Assembly (NCBI GenBank): GCA_037179515.1
Contig: JAXCGZ010013669.1
Coordinates: 1-64,000 of the forward strand
DNA length: 64,000 nucleotides
Direction: 5' to 3'
Origin: Halocaridina rubra
Taxonomy: Eukaryota > Arthropoda > Malacostraca > Decapoda > Atyidae
Part shown: positions 42,459 to 53,782 of the stretch, one piece after another
Layout: each line of letters opens with the position of its first letter
Numbering within the stretch: position 1 is the first letter of the stretch
Translations under genes and position numbers: made by a program
Notes under the pieces: model-generated
Told to the model about the DNA's origin: nothing
The model's database searches: none
What the model saw: the letters and a program-made list of their open reading frames with translations, nothing else

Positions 42459-44226
42459 TTACGGCTGCTTTTTGGGGGAGAAGAACATGGTAATGGGGAG
42501 TTGCTGTCGCTGTTTCTTCTTTTGTGCGAAGATGGTCTGGTAAGGAATCATGGCATCGTCGATAATATTGCAGAAGGTCACCGAACGAACCATATTATCG
42601 TCATGTTCCTGTGAGAGTTTTTGGGCTGCTTTCACATGTTCATATATGGCTGCCAGACATTCGAGTGTAAGGCCAGGTTCTTCAGTTTCTTCGTGCGTTT
42701 CCTGAAGTTCTTCCTCCTCTTCGCTCGCTGATTTTGTTATTTCTTCCAAGTCTTCATCACTCAAAGGCTGCGAGTGGCAGTCAATCAGTTCATTCATATC
42801 TTCGTGAGTCATATCTTTAAAGCCTTCTCCTCCTAGCATTGCAGCCAACTTCACAGCTTTCGCAACTGCCAAGTTATGGACTACGTCAGAAGCAAATCCC
42901 TTGTAGTCGTGGATGACTATGGGCCACAATTTCTTCCAGCTGGCATTGATTTTGGCCGACTTCATCTCTTTGATTGCATTTGAATATTTTGAAGGCATGT
43001 GGCAATCGTGTAATTACGGCAGTACGTCTTCTTTGAGAATTCTTTGTCCGAATCCATGGATTCAACCAGGTTCGCCAGAGCATTTCGTGTGTAGAGGGCC
43101 TTGAACGCACGAATAACGCCTTGATCCATAGGCTGAATCAGTGATGTCGTATTCGGTGGCAGGAACTCTACTTGAACACCATTATATTCGAGATTAGTTG
43201 CGTGGCCACCAGCATTATCCATCAAAAGAAGGACTTTAAATTCAAGGCCTTTTTCCGCAAGATAAAGTTTGACCTGAGGGATAAAGCGTTGGTGAAACCA
43301 GTCTGATGTGAGGCTTTTCGTGATCCAGGCCATAGGGTTATTCATCCAATACACTGGCAGCAGATTTATGTTTTTATTCTTCAAAGCCCTTGGGTTCTTT
43401 GACTTGTAGATAAGCCTGGTCTTTAACATGAAGCCCGCAGCATTCCCGCACATGATGAGGGTAACGCGATCTTTGTGCGCTTTAAATCCCGGGGCTTTAG
43501 CTTCTTCCTTGAAGAGAAAAGTGCGAAATGGCATTCTTTTCCAAAATAACCTAGTCTCATCCATGTTGAAGACTTGCTCAGGAGCATATTCCCCTTCGGT
43601 GATAATTTTCTTGAAGTCATTGTTCACGTAATTTTCTGCGGCAGCTGTATCTGCAGAGGCAGCTTCTCCATAAATCGAAACGCTTTTTAGGCCATAGCGT
43701 TTTTGAAATTTGGCGAACCATCCCTTGCTAGCAATGAACGATTGTATCCTCGGTGGAGAATCGCAGGAGGGTCCTGGTTTTGGGTCGTCGATATCTTCTC
43801 TCCCCTCTTCCTCTCCACGGTCGCCACTGTCGTCGACGGGTTCATTTGTAGCGAATGTCTCGTACAGCTTCTTCGCCTTTGTTTGTATGATATTGGTGTC
43901 TAAGCTGATGTTTTTCTTTCTGCAATCAGCAATCCACAGGACCAAAGCAGCTTCCATCCTCACTACTGCCTTATTGCGGGATGTTACGACCCTCTTCGCT
44001 GATTTATTAAAGAAATACTCGCTGTTTTCCTGATCTTTGCCTCGTCCTTTTTGATGTAGCGAGCAGTAGATTCATTGAGGCCAAAATAGCGGCCGACATC
44101 CGTAAACCTGTTTCCTTCTTTCAACATATCTAAGAGTTTCACCTTATCTATTATGGTTAACATCCTCCTTTGCCGCTTAGGCTGACTACCAGAAGCCTCA
44201 GAAGATGAAGGATGGTTGGGAGGCAT
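42459..44226 (-). pseudogene. Tigger (pogo superfamily) transposase, two frameshifts
   Basis: Read on the minus strand, three overlapping frames make one protein. Residues 1-80 (44226-43984) hold a helix-turn-helix: KRQRRMLTIIDKVKLLDMLK, then DVGRYFGLNESTARYI. From 43963 comes a CENP-B/Tc5-type helix-turn-helix (ALVLWIADCRKKNISLD). The DDE_1 catalytic core follows, with Asp in FNMDETRLFWKRMP, in LLLMDNAGGHA, and in NTTSLIQPMDQGVI. The last part is 42998-42459, ending in an acidic segment. Frameshifts near 44000 and 43000 break it. All three catalytic Asp are present, so this is a recently degraded copy. Confidence 0.9.
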
Positions 44227-44489
44227 TGCAAAGCTTAAATTAGGCGAGAAAAAAAATCACAAGCAAAACGTATTAATAAGCACAACGCAAACAGCGCACG
44301 CACACGTGAGTTAGACTGAACGAGTGAGGCGAGACAATGGAAGATGGTGGGAGAACCAAACTTCATTGAAAAAGCCAATCAGACCCCATGATATAGATCA
44401 TACAGAAAAACAATTCTGTGATTCATCGTCTCCCAACCTTTCAGCCAATAGCATTCCATGAACTATCTCACGTAGGTGAGAGCCTTTTC

Positions 44490-45460
44490 ATTTTCCGAAA
44501 CGCTGATAGCGGTATCTTATTTTACATGGTGCAGTACTGTTAGTATTTATGTTTTTTACTATTTTTTACTGTTTTATTATTCTTAGTCTAAGAAATATTA
44601 TTTTTTATCAATAAAATCATGACACTACTGGAAATTTTAGTATATGCTAGCTCACGTAGGTGCGACCCCAATACATTGTACGCTATCGGACACTTATTTC
44701 ACATGATGCAATACTGTGAGTTATCTAAATTTATAGTTTTTTACTATTTTTTACTGTGTTATTACTCTTAGGCTAGGAAATACTTGTTTTATCAATAAAA
44801 TAATGAAAATTTTAATATTCACTAGGTCACGTAGGTGCGACTCTTTTCGTGTTCCGAAACGCTGATAGCGGTATCGTATTTTACTTGGTGCAATACTGTT
44901 AGTATTTATGTTTTTTAGTATTTTTTACTGTTTTATTATTCTTAGGCTAAGAAATACGTTTTTTTATCAATAAAATCAAGAAACTACTGGAAATTTTAAT
45001 ATATGTTAGCTCATGTAGGTGTGACCCCAATACATTGTACGCTATCGGACACTCTTTCACATGATGCAATACTGTTTTTTACTATTATTTAATGTTTTAT
45101 TACTCTTAGGCTAGGAAATTCTTGTTTTATCAATAAAATAATCAAAAACTTTAATATTCACTAGGTCACGTAGGTGAGAGCCTTTGTGTTTTCCGAAACG
45201 CTGATAACGGTATCGTGTTTTACATGGTGCAATACTGTTAGTATTTATGTTTTTTACTATTTTTTACTGTTTTATTATTCCTAGGCTAAGAAATAAATTT
45301 TTTTTATCAATAAAATCATGAAACTACTGTAAATTTTAATATAAGTTAGCTCATGTAGGTGCGACCCCAATACATTGTACGCTATCGGACACTATTTCAC
45401 ATGATGCAATACTGTGAGTTATATATCTAAATTTATGTTTTTTACTATTTCTTACTGTTA
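44490..45460. repeat. Internal tandem repeat of 340-355 bp in the Tigger element
   Basis: TTCCGAAACGCTGATAGCGG recurs at about 44497, 44853 and (as GATAACGG) 45192. Each unit includes CGACCCCAATACATTGTACG and two TTTTATTATTCTTAG-like stretches. Single or partial units occur in copies A, B and I. Confidence 0.8.
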
Positions 45461-45651
45461 TTATTCGTAGGTTGGGAAAAAAAAATTATCTTTAAAATAA
45501 TAAAAAAATGAAAATAATAAAAAAATTTATATTTTTAATATTTTAATATTTTTGCATATACCATAAAAAAATAAAAAAAATGCCCCCCCCCAAAAAAAAA
45601 CCGCGATGCAGTGAATTCGCGAGCTAAGAATTGCGATAGAGCCAAGGATCA

Positions 45652-45654
<3 letters not shown>

Positions 45655-45744
<90 letters not shown>
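45655..45744. repeat. (TA)n microsatellite
   Basis: About 90 bp of TA at the right edge of the Tigger element, the last of the long arrays in this intron. Confidence 0.97.
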
Positions 45745-45747
<3 letters not shown>

Positions 45748-46323
45748 TGTATATATATATTTATATAATGTGTGTGCGTGCATGCATGTGCACTCTTTAT
45801 TTCTTTCTCTACAATTTCTCATTACTGTATTTTGGAATTGGGTGGATTCTATGTAAGTGAGATGTTGCGTGACCGTGGCCTCCCATGCTGTTCTTTCCTT
45901 ATCTCAGACTTAATAATATCTCCCTTTACCTGACTGTCTAGGAATTGGGTGGATTCTATCATAGTTAGGTGTTGAGCAGCCTCTGATTTCGAAGTTACAT
46001 CCCATTGCTGTATTATACGTATATTCATGGTTATATTGATAGATTTTATAATGTCACTTTATAAAATAATGTCACCATGTATAATGTATGAGTACTTATT
46101 TTCAGAGAAAAAACCTTGTACAGTAGTTTGCACTCCCTTCCCATGTGTTTTAAAATGAGTTATGGTTTTAAGTTAGTAATATGGTATTACGTAATTAAGT
46201 TGGCCTCCATGTGCATTATCTATCCAGGGTAGAGACAAAATTGTAGTTATAATTCTAGATTATTTAATTTTAGTGCAATATTTTACTATGAAATGAAGGA
46301 ATCGTGAGTTTTTTTCTTTAAAG
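45745..46323 (+). other. HUWE1 intron 10, 3' end
   Basis: About 580 bp of ordinary intron. The phrase GGAATTGGGTGGATTCTAT occurs twice (45833 and 45941), a short local duplication. No gene. Confidence 0.6.
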
Positions 46324-46524
46324 GATGGAACTTTAGTCGAAGGTGATGAAGCTGGTCTGGAAGAGATTTTGGATCAACTTTTAGAGGATGGTAGCGGAAA
46401 TGCACATGGGCAAGGTCATCGAGATTCTGTCACGACTGTGCGATATGTCATAGGACGAGACCCTCCTATGGATACTGATGACACTATGCATGACTCACGC
46501 ATGGTAACACATAATGAAAGTCAG
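46324..46524 (+). CDS. HUWE1: HUWE1 exon 11: LEEILDQLLEDG segment
   Basis: Acceptor TTCTTTAAAG ends at 46323 and the donor is GTTAAT at 46525. The 67 codons, phase 0, include GLEEILDQLLEDGSGN, which matches the vertebrate LEDLIDELLERDGGSGN motif. A Met/Asp/His-rich tail ends in THNESQ. The exon lies after a 20-kb intron. I cannot exclude a small variable exon hidden in that intron, although the phases join without one. Confidence 0.92.
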
Positions 46525-47574
46525 GTTAATATTATGCACCATCTCAAGTTTGAGAAGAGAAATTTCTATCTCACCAGTGATATGATTGTTTAATATTTGC
46601 TTGTGTTCACTCATTTCACTGATATGTAGTAATATTCATTTGATGACTACCTACATAACTTCTCGACTGCTTTTAGTTACATTCACAAATAACATACGCA
46701 TTAAGGAGGAAGAGAGATGTTTTGATTCTTGTGAGGTAATGCTGATATAGTTACAAAACTTTAGTACCAGTGCAAAAATTTTGAAGTCTTTTTGTGGTAT
46801 AATGATTTTCCCAGTAATATGTGATTAGCTGTGCTTTATAATTAACTTTTCTTATTTTCACACCATTGCCAGTGCATTTATAGCTTATATGGGTATGGGA
46901 TATTTTGATAAACTTTGACCTTGCAGGCTACCTCCACTTTTCAAGGGCAAAATTTCTCTCATCTCAATAGTATATACCATACATCTTGTCTTTAATAAAA
47001 AAGAAATTAATATAAAGGAAATAAGATTCTCTTACTTTGCTAATGTTTCTCCCCCTCCTTAATCATTGATGTTAATATCATCCCTGTAGCACATCACATT
47101 AGAGATTTAATCGTTCCTTTGTCATATATTACCCCTTTTATCACATTTATCATTCTTTTGTGATGAAAATAGAAATCCAAGAAGGAAAGGAATTACAAAC
47201 TACTTTTATTTTTTTCCTGTTGGTGCCTCTTACAGTTATGTGGGAATATGAGGATGTAATATTCTTCCTCACAAGTAGGGATACTCCTCTAAAAACCTAG
47301 GAAATGCAAGGCATATTAGAGTGGCATTCAACTTCACATTCTTTGTGTGTCACAATTCTTCCCCATTCGAAAGGGGGTGGACACAGACATGTTGGAGTTG
47401 GAGGATTAAGGCTGGATATCATTGATAATATCCACCATCTTGTAAAACACAGTCCCTCTTACCTACCGTTTCTCTAACTTTTATTCATTTTTGGGTCGAA
47501 TATCACAGGAATTACTATGTTAGATCTTACAGAAGTACAAAATTTGACTTGCTAATTCAAATTCTTCCTTTTAG
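46525..47574 (+). other. HUWE1 intron 11
   Basis: A 1.05-kb intron, mainly unique. A SINE-related fragment lies at 47355-47440. Nothing coding. Confidence 0.6.
47355..47440 (-). mobile_element. SINE 3' fragment
   Basis: GGTGGACACAGACATGTTGG then AGTTGGAGGATTAAGG is the inverse of the tail of the SINE at 59195-59335. The tRNA-like head is missing. Confidence 0.55.
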
Positions 47575-47713
47575 TACCTTGAAGGCGAGGATGGTGGAAA
47601 TGATGAACCTGACGACTCCTCATCAGAATCCTCTGACGATCGAGAAGAGGAAGCAGATGAAGACGATAATGATGAAGAGGTAGAAGAGGAAGAGGAGGAT
47701 GAAGAAGATGGAG
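47575..47713 (+). CDS. HUWE1: HUWE1 exon 12: acidic tract, first part
   Basis: Acceptor CCTTTTAG ends at 47574 and the donor is GTAAAC at 47714. After YLEGEDGGNDEPDDSSSESS the exon becomes almost pure Glu/Asp. HUWE1 has a long acidic stretch at this position, associated in the family with nucleosome and substrate binding. It ends in phase 1. Confidence 0.94.
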
Positions 47714-47926
47714 GTAAACCTGTGATTTTGTGAATATTCTTGCTATCGCTATGTCACTATTTACTACTGTGTGTATACATTCAGCATTACTTTGAGCTTG
47801 GTCTAATGAGTTAATATTTAAAGGTTAGGGGCTGCTGCAATGAAAAGAACATCTAGTACTAGTCATTTTGAAAATAAGTTAGATATGAATCTGAATAAGA
47901 GCTTTTTCTCTTTCATCATGCAACAG

Positions 47927-48184
47927 CAGAAGACGATGATGATGAAGACGACGAAGAGGAGGAAGAAGGATCCGTCTTTGACGAAGGCTACGAAGACTTG
48001 GATGAAACTTTTGTCCGTCTCCCAGGAGAGCGTGACACTGATGATATCCTCTTGCTACCGTCTTATCAACAATATATTGATAATATTGATACCATCATAT
48101 TTGGTGATCGAGTGTCTCTTCATCATCACACAAACTCTCATGAAGATCCATCTTTTATTACATCAACACCTAATGCGAATACAG
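47927..48184 (+). CDS. HUWE1: HUWE1 exon 13: acidic tract, second part
   Basis: Acceptor GCAACAG ends at 47926 (a second AG lies three bases on). The exon starts AEDDDDEDDEEEEEG, then GSVFDEGYEDLDETFVRLP, and ends TSTPNANTG with donor GTTAGG at 48185. The frame of the acidic run is fixed by the phase-1 G from exon 12. The same bases read in the +2 frame give a Lys/Arg-rich peptide, which is a shadow. A run of GAT/GAA repeats makes this exon prone to length variation. Confidence 0.93.
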
Positions 48185-49346
48185 GTTAGGAATGCCCCAG
48201 CCAGACTTCCTTCCATTATCACTACACTCAAATACAGTTCTGTACTTGTTTACAATATGACTGGCTTGCAGTGCAGCAGTAGAGAGTATCTTCAAATAGT
48301 GATTGCCTAATTTGTTTTGACGAAGTACAGTATTATATTTGTACCTCATATTGCTCATTCTACCCTCTTACTTGTAATTATGCTTTACTTTCCATGTATA
48401 GTTTATTATTGCCGTTAGCAAACTGCATACCGCCCTTTACTTAAGAGCAGGACTTTCACCATTGTTCTACCCTCTGCCAGGTCATTTGAGTTTTCTAAAT
48501 CAAGTTCTAAACAAGTTGATTATTCTGTTGAGTATAATGTATATAAATCCATTAGGATAAACACCTGGTTGCTTACCTTTGCATGCACTTGGTGTCGACC
48601 CTGTGCCAGCACTTCTGCTTTGCTAAGTAACTTTTCCACTGAAACTCGGACTCATGCATCCTACCTAGTATGCACAAAATAATCATATCCATAAGTAGTC
48701 CATTTAAACCCCTACACATGATTAAGATGGACATGCACTGACAGTCTACCAGAAACCGTATGTTATTAATAAAGGCATTAATTTGACTCTATCTGTGATA
48801 AATCAGTATCTGCACCTCTCTTCGAAATTCATTCGTCTTAAAATATCATCCTACCTCTCACAAGCACTTTTTTATGGAATTCTACCTTTCCCCATATCCT
48901 TCTCAAATTAGTAGTTTATTCCAGTCATGTTTCTTTTACCATATTCTCCTCTTCAACTTTCAACAAAATACTCTTCAGTATTGTTTTTATTATTAACTGA
49001 GAAGGTGGATGTTTTAAGCATTTTTCATGATTGTTTTAATATTATACCTTAGTTATGTAATTTCAAGAACTGTTAATTGCTTGTAATTTGTAAGAAGAGA
49101 ATTGAAACTGAACAGGATAGTTTTTATTTTTGGATACCTAAAGATCGTACGAGAGAGACATGGGCTGTTAATTGCTAATAAGTTTTAAGAGGAGAATTGA
49201 AACTGTATAGGATATTGGATAATAGTTTTTATTTTTTGATACCTAAAGATCATACTAGAGAGACAAGGGATAGTGTATATTTCTGGCCATATTGTAATTT
49301 TAGAGATCGATTAAAAGTAATCTAGAATATTTATTTTCCTTTACAG
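48185..49346 (+). other. HUWE1 intron 13
   Basis: A 1.16-kb intron. An imperfect local duplication of about 100 bp is seen at 49040-49290 (GAATTGAAACTG and TTTTTATTTTTTGATACCTA occur twice). Nothing coding. Confidence 0.6.
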
Positions 49347-49512
49347 GTGGCAGTAACGCAATACCCACTCATCCTCTTTTCCAAAATCCCAGGGAGGTTT
49401 CTGCAACAGCTAGTGCTCGTCTTAACAGCCGTCCAAGTCGCCAGCGCGGGGTGCTCAGGTACCATACTGTCACCCCACGCACCCACACCACCACTACCAC
49501 CATACTCCAGAG
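49347..49512 (+). CDS. HUWE1: HUWE1 exon 14: linker to ILQRLLGPS motif
   Basis: Acceptor CCTTTACAG ends at 49346; donor GTGACC starts at 49513. It encodes IPTHPLFQNPREVSATASAR and SRQRGVLRYHTVTP, then a Thr-rich run ending in TTILQ plus two bases of Arg. Vertebrate HUWE1 has NIPTTHPL at the start and LILQRLLGPS at the end, and the second motif is completed by exon 15. Confidence 0.92.
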
Positions 49513-50224
49513 GTGACCCCCACTCCCCATAAATCACAACTTTCTCTTGACTTCATCCTCTGTTCATATTTTTCTAAATATTTTATTTTCAAGGGTACTC
49601 TATACAGACTGTTTACAAGGGTTACATCACAAATAACCTTCAAAGCTGTCATTGACTGTCGGTTCTACGGCTTATTTTACCACTTTCTGAAAAATAAATC
49701 CGAAAATAAGACCATTTTTTATTGAAGGCAAAACATTGAATTGTGTACATTATGATACCAAACTTAATTTATTTTCATTTTGTAAAATTGTTATTATATG
49801 TTTAGATATTACATTAGATATACAGTAAAACTGAATCCTCTGTTTTGAGCATATCTTTGCTTACCATGCAAGATATTAATCTTGTGCCTCCCTGAACATT
49901 TGTGTTTTGTGATAATGTATGTTACTCTGTTGATTTTCCTCGCAGTACCTTTTTCTACGGATTATTGTAGATAGGAATAATGTATTCTAATGTTAATTAT
50001 CTTGCACCTTGTGCATTTTATCTTGAAAAGCAGTACTGTAGTGCTAACATTAGAATATTACTTGAATGTCATAAGTTTGGGTAGAAATAATACTTGTAAA
50101 GAGTATACATTATTATTAATTTATTGGCCTGTCTTTGCATTACCTAGTTACTAATTACTGATTCATGTATCTACTTTTGCTGTACCCCTTCCAGTTCCAT
50201 GTAGATTCTGTTGCTCTTACATAA
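49513..50224 (+). other. HUWE1 intron 14, 5' part
   Basis: About 710 bp of AT-rich intron before the copia element. No repeat or gene recognised. Confidence 0.6.
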
Positions 50225-50414
50225 TGTTGAGCTCATAGATCAATATGGCAAGATAAATCAATGACAGACAGACAAGATATAGCTTTAATATTGTAGCCAA
50301 AAGATAACATCGTTTACCGACCACTTCACTACAATCTCTCTCCTTTCAACATAAACAAACAAACTACGCTCAAGAAGCGCAATATCACAAATAATAATTT
50401 GAACAGAATTAACA
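50225..50414 (-). repeat. Copia 3' LTR
   Basis: 190 bp, TG...CA. It is about 90 percent similar by eye to 53593-53782. Confidence 0.85.
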
Positions 50415-50639
50415 TACTCCCTCTCTTTTAAACAGAAAAAAAAAAACTTAAAAAAAAAAAATTACAACACTATACTGTATGCTGTATAAATGCAGCACTT
50501 AAAAAGTTAAATATAACAACAAAAATATAAAAATTAAACATTTTTTAAGGAATGAATATTCTTTTAATTTTTCTTTCACAGAATCAATACAACATAGCAT
50601 TCTATTTAATTATTATTTCAAAGACTCCAGCTATTTTCA

Positions 50640-50935
50640 AAGAATTTACTCCTTTTTTTTTAGTCAATTCATCAGCCAACTGTGCTTTTGAATCCACCCA
50701 AAATATCTTCAACTCACCATTTTGAACCATTTCTTTGAGAATAGCAATGTCAATTCTTAATCTTTTTTCTGATCATTTTTAACTGAGTGCACATTATCAC
50801 AAAGCGAACGGTTATCTACAAAGAGTTCTACAGGCAATTTTCTCTCTTTGTCATATAGTATTTGAGACAACATATTTTCAAGATAATAGGCTATTTCCAC
50901 TCTCTGTCCAATATTTGGAATACTTTTAATTATTG
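50640..50935 (-). pseudogene. Copia RNase H remnant
   Basis: On the minus strand I read VEIAYYLENMLSQILY, then PVELFVDNRSLCDNVHSVK, RLRIDIAILKEMVQNGEL and IFWVDSKAQLADELTKK. These are the conserved motifs of copia RNase H (VDN...L..., and the DSK..LAD.LTK ending). A one-base shift occurs near 50778. The frame joins the end of the integrase segment without any RT. Confidence 0.8.
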
Positions 50936-52290
50936 CACTACCTTCAATTGTGTCCTTAATTGTGGTGTGGTCCTCTTTTTCCTGGGTTTTATCACAACTT
51001 TCATTTGTGTCCTTAACTGTGGTGTGATCCTCTTCTTCCTCTGTACTATATTTTCAACTGGATTTATAACTGCTTCTATCTCTTTACTTGTTACTTTCTC
51101 CTCCGTTTTTCTTTGATGCCTCAATATGTCAAGTAGTGAATTTCTTCCTTCCTCAGTATTTTTGTCGAAACTGTATGGTATCTTCTGGACATGCATTTCA
51201 TGAGCTCTTACAACATTTGAACCATATTTCAAGATCACTGTCTTACCATCTTGACCAATGACTGTAGCAGGTCCTTTCCATTCCTTTTGCCCTTCTCTCT
51301 TGAAATACACTTGATCTCCATTTTCAAGGGCTATTCCAGTGTGTCTCACCTTATGTCCTAGTGCCCGTCGTATTTTCTCTGAGGTTTCTGCAGCAATAAA
51401 AGCTTTTCTTGCTGAGTGACTAGCATTGAGGTGTTTAGCTATCATTTCACTAGATGTACCTTCCAGTGTAGGAAGTTCGTCACTCATGGTACATGGCGGT
51501 ATCGGATTCCTTCCGTATACAAGTTCATAAGTGCTGAAACCCCCTGTGATCTGACGGCAATTTTTAGCATTGACTGCCCATGCTAAAGCCACTTTTAAAG
51601 ATAATTCTGGTTTCTCTGCTACTATTTTGGCCACCATTTCATCTATAACTGCATGATTCCGCTCACACAGGCCATTACTGAAGGGGGAATATGCAGCTGT
51701 ATGCATTACTTGAATGCTCTTATTCTCACACATCTCTAAGAACGTGTTATTAGCAAACACCACCATTATCACAAAGAAATTTTGCAGGGGCTCCTAAGCC
51801 ATTTCCCAACCAAGTCAGCATAATATTCTCAACTATCTCCTTAGGTTCTTTACTCTTAAATCACACATGATGTTGAGAACCTTGTTGCCATGTCTACCAT
51901 ATGCAAAAAATATATATCTCCTTTCCTATACTCCTTTAGGTCTATTGCTACAATTTCCTTGAACTCCTTTGCCATATTCATACTTACAATTGGCCTTGAT
52001 GCCGTTTTCTTATACTTATGCATATATCACAGTAATTTGACACTTCTTCAGCATATACAAAGCACAGCTCGTCCTTTACACCAGCATCCTTTAACAGCTG
52101 AATCAGTCTCTTATAAGTGGGATCAGTCTCTTATAAGTGGGATGACCAAATTGCTGGTGTAGTTTTTCAATTTTATTCTTTTCTTTTTCATCATCACCTA
52201 AGGTTAACATTATTTCGTCTGTTTTCTTCCAAACTTTCTTCTCATCCCTAAGTGGAAGGCAATAGTGTCCTGAAGAAGTGCACCTCAATA
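50930..52290 (-). pseudogene. Copia integrase region
   Basis: On the minus strand, KLHQQFGHPTYKRLIPLIRD (52170) is the start of the zinc-binding pre-integrase domain and CDIC follows near 52030. IVAIDLKEY and LHMVDMATRFS (51890-51965) are the first catalytic region. PFSNGLCERNHAVIDEMVAK (51680) carries the Glu region, and WKGPATVIGQDGKTVILKYG (51270) is the C-terminal domain. A tandem 20-bp duplication near 52110-52140 and several frameshifts break it. The 280-codon frame at 50930-51772 is its longest open part. Confidence 0.85.
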
Positions 52291-53450
52291 TAATTTTTTT
52301 CCATGTATTATTGCAATATCATTTTCCAAGTCCAATCTCATTTGTGCTCTCTTCATCGATGTCTTGCTGAATAGAAGGGAAATAGAGCAGTTCACCACTT
52401 CAGCTGTTATATATGCTTTGTTACCCATAATTTTCACTGAGAATTTTATCTTCTTCATTGATTTGTACATATTACCGTCACCAAATCTAAATGTTGCTTC
52501 ACTTTCTTCATCTTCTATCATCAATTTCTCCTCCTCTCATAACATCTGTATATACGACTTCAACCAGTCAATACCACAAGCTGTAGAACTGCATGCTGTA
52601 TCGAGAATTGCATAACTAATAGATTCTGTTATCAACACTGACATTATTTCAGGTCTTTGACTCAGCTTCGTGTACTTCTTCATTTTCACTATTTATATAT
52701 ACATTTCTCGGACATGCTGGAGACAGATGGTGCTCAGATCCACATAAATAACACTTTCTAACTTTAGCATACTTATCAGCAGAGTTTTTTGGCCACTTTT
52801 TTCACTTCTATTTGCTATGTTTCTTTTTCCTCTAAATCCTACACAGCCTCTTCCCCTCGTGACTATATTTACATTCTTTGTGTTAAACACTGGCTCGGAT
52901 TTTACTACTACTGCAGGAGTCTCACCTAGGCCTACATTACATGACACTGCACCCAATGACAGTACTTCTTGGCTTCCAAAAAATTTCTTTAAGGCTTTCT
53001 GCATGGACTCAAAAATTTTTTCTGGTTCACTGAGAGATACTGCTGTCAACACTATTTGCTTGTCTTTAACCTCTAGGCCAGCATTGTCCAGTAGTTTGAA
53101 TGCTAAAATACACTTTGGTATAGTCACGTTGTACTTACCTAAAACTGCACTTCTTTTCACAAATTCCAAAATATACTTCTCCATAATGTCTTACTTTTCC
53201 TTTTTATATCTATCAAATTTTGTCCATGATTCATACGCTGCTGACATTTCTTCCTTTTTATACCATTTATCCAAGTTGCCTAGCAAAACTTTCACTCCGT
53301 CGTCATTTGCTAATTTTTCAATGTCATCTTCTTCAAAAATCGTACCCCTCACCTCGCTTCCTTCTGGGAATGATAGAGCAATTGTCATAGCTTGTTTCTT
53401 ATTTTCAATATTTGTGACACCCTGCCATGCCTTTTAATTCTTGTATCCAG
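52285..53450 (-). pseudogene. Copia Gag, zinc knuckle and protease
   Basis: The minus strand gives Gag helices (LDKWYKKEEMSAAYESWTKF at 53280, then YILEFVKRSAVLGKYNVTIP at 53170). A CCHC knuckle follows (CYLCGSEHHLSPAC, near 52720-52765, in a shifted frame). The aspartic protease motif ILDTACSSTACG (near 52590) corresponds to DTGASSH-type sites, with Ala-Cys in place of Gly-Ala. At least three frame breaks. The + strand frame of 206 codons at 52817 is a shadow. Confidence 0.84.
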
Positions 53451-53592
53451 CGATCGTAACATTTGTTTCCTCCAAACATCGGCACTCGTGCCCGTCCTCA
53501 ATCGCTATTGTCGGTCATCTTTACTTCGTTATTTTCGTCTTTATACTCGTCAATTTCCTTCCGCCTGCCACAAACCACGTTCTGCTACCATT

Positions 53593-53782
53593 TGTTGAGC
53601 TCACATATCAATGTGGCAGGATAAATCAATGACAGACATACAAGATATAGCTTTAATATTGTAGCCAAAAGATAACATCGTATACCGACCGCTTCACTAC
53701 AGTCTCTCTCCTCTCAACATAAACTAACAAACAAAACACTCAAGAATCGCAATATCATATATAATAATTTGAACAAAACACA
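53593..53782 (-). repeat. Copia 5' LTR
   Basis: 190 bp, the partner of 50225-50414, adjacent to the tRNA primer-like site at about 53580-53591. Confidence 0.85.

Larger units (their letters stand above)
41680..45655 (-). mobile_element. Full-length Tigger/pogo element with nearly intact transposase
   Basis: This is the only copy in the window with a complete transposase region. The left end (AGTGTTCCTTTGATTATCGC) and right end (minus strand, GAGTGATCCTTGGCTCTATC) abut (TA)n on both sides, consistent with TA target sites. Left of the transposase are four 160-bp units (41810-42400). Right of it are about three units of a 340-355-bp repeat (44490-45460). The shorter copies A, B, C, D, I, J and K can all be derived from this layout by internal deletion and repeat expansion. 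Confidence 0.86.
50225..53782 (-). mobile_element. Ty1/copia-like LTR retrotransposon with reverse transcriptase deleted
   Basis: Two 190-bp LTRs (50225-50414 and 53593-53782) begin TG and end CA on the minus strand. After the 5' LTR, AATGGTAGCAGAACG resembles the copia primer site that pairs with half of initiator-Met tRNA (usual core TGGTATCAGAGC). A purine tract, AAAAGAGAGGGAGTA, precedes the 3' LTR. Minus-strand order is Gag, zinc knuckle, protease, integrase, RNase H, which is the copia order with the reverse transcriptase missing. It resembles the GalEa group of crustaceans, but I cannot confirm that. I found no clear target duplication. Confidence 0.85.

Noticed and set aside
52817..53437. 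A 206-codon frame on the + strand
   Set aside because: It is the shadow of the copia Gag region on the minus strand, where the CCHC knuckle and Gag helices are read.
50225..53782. An integrated retrovirus or other endogenous virus
   Set aside because: No envelope-like frame is present. The domain order (integrase before RNase H), the half-tRNA primer site and the short LTRs fit a copia retrotransposon.
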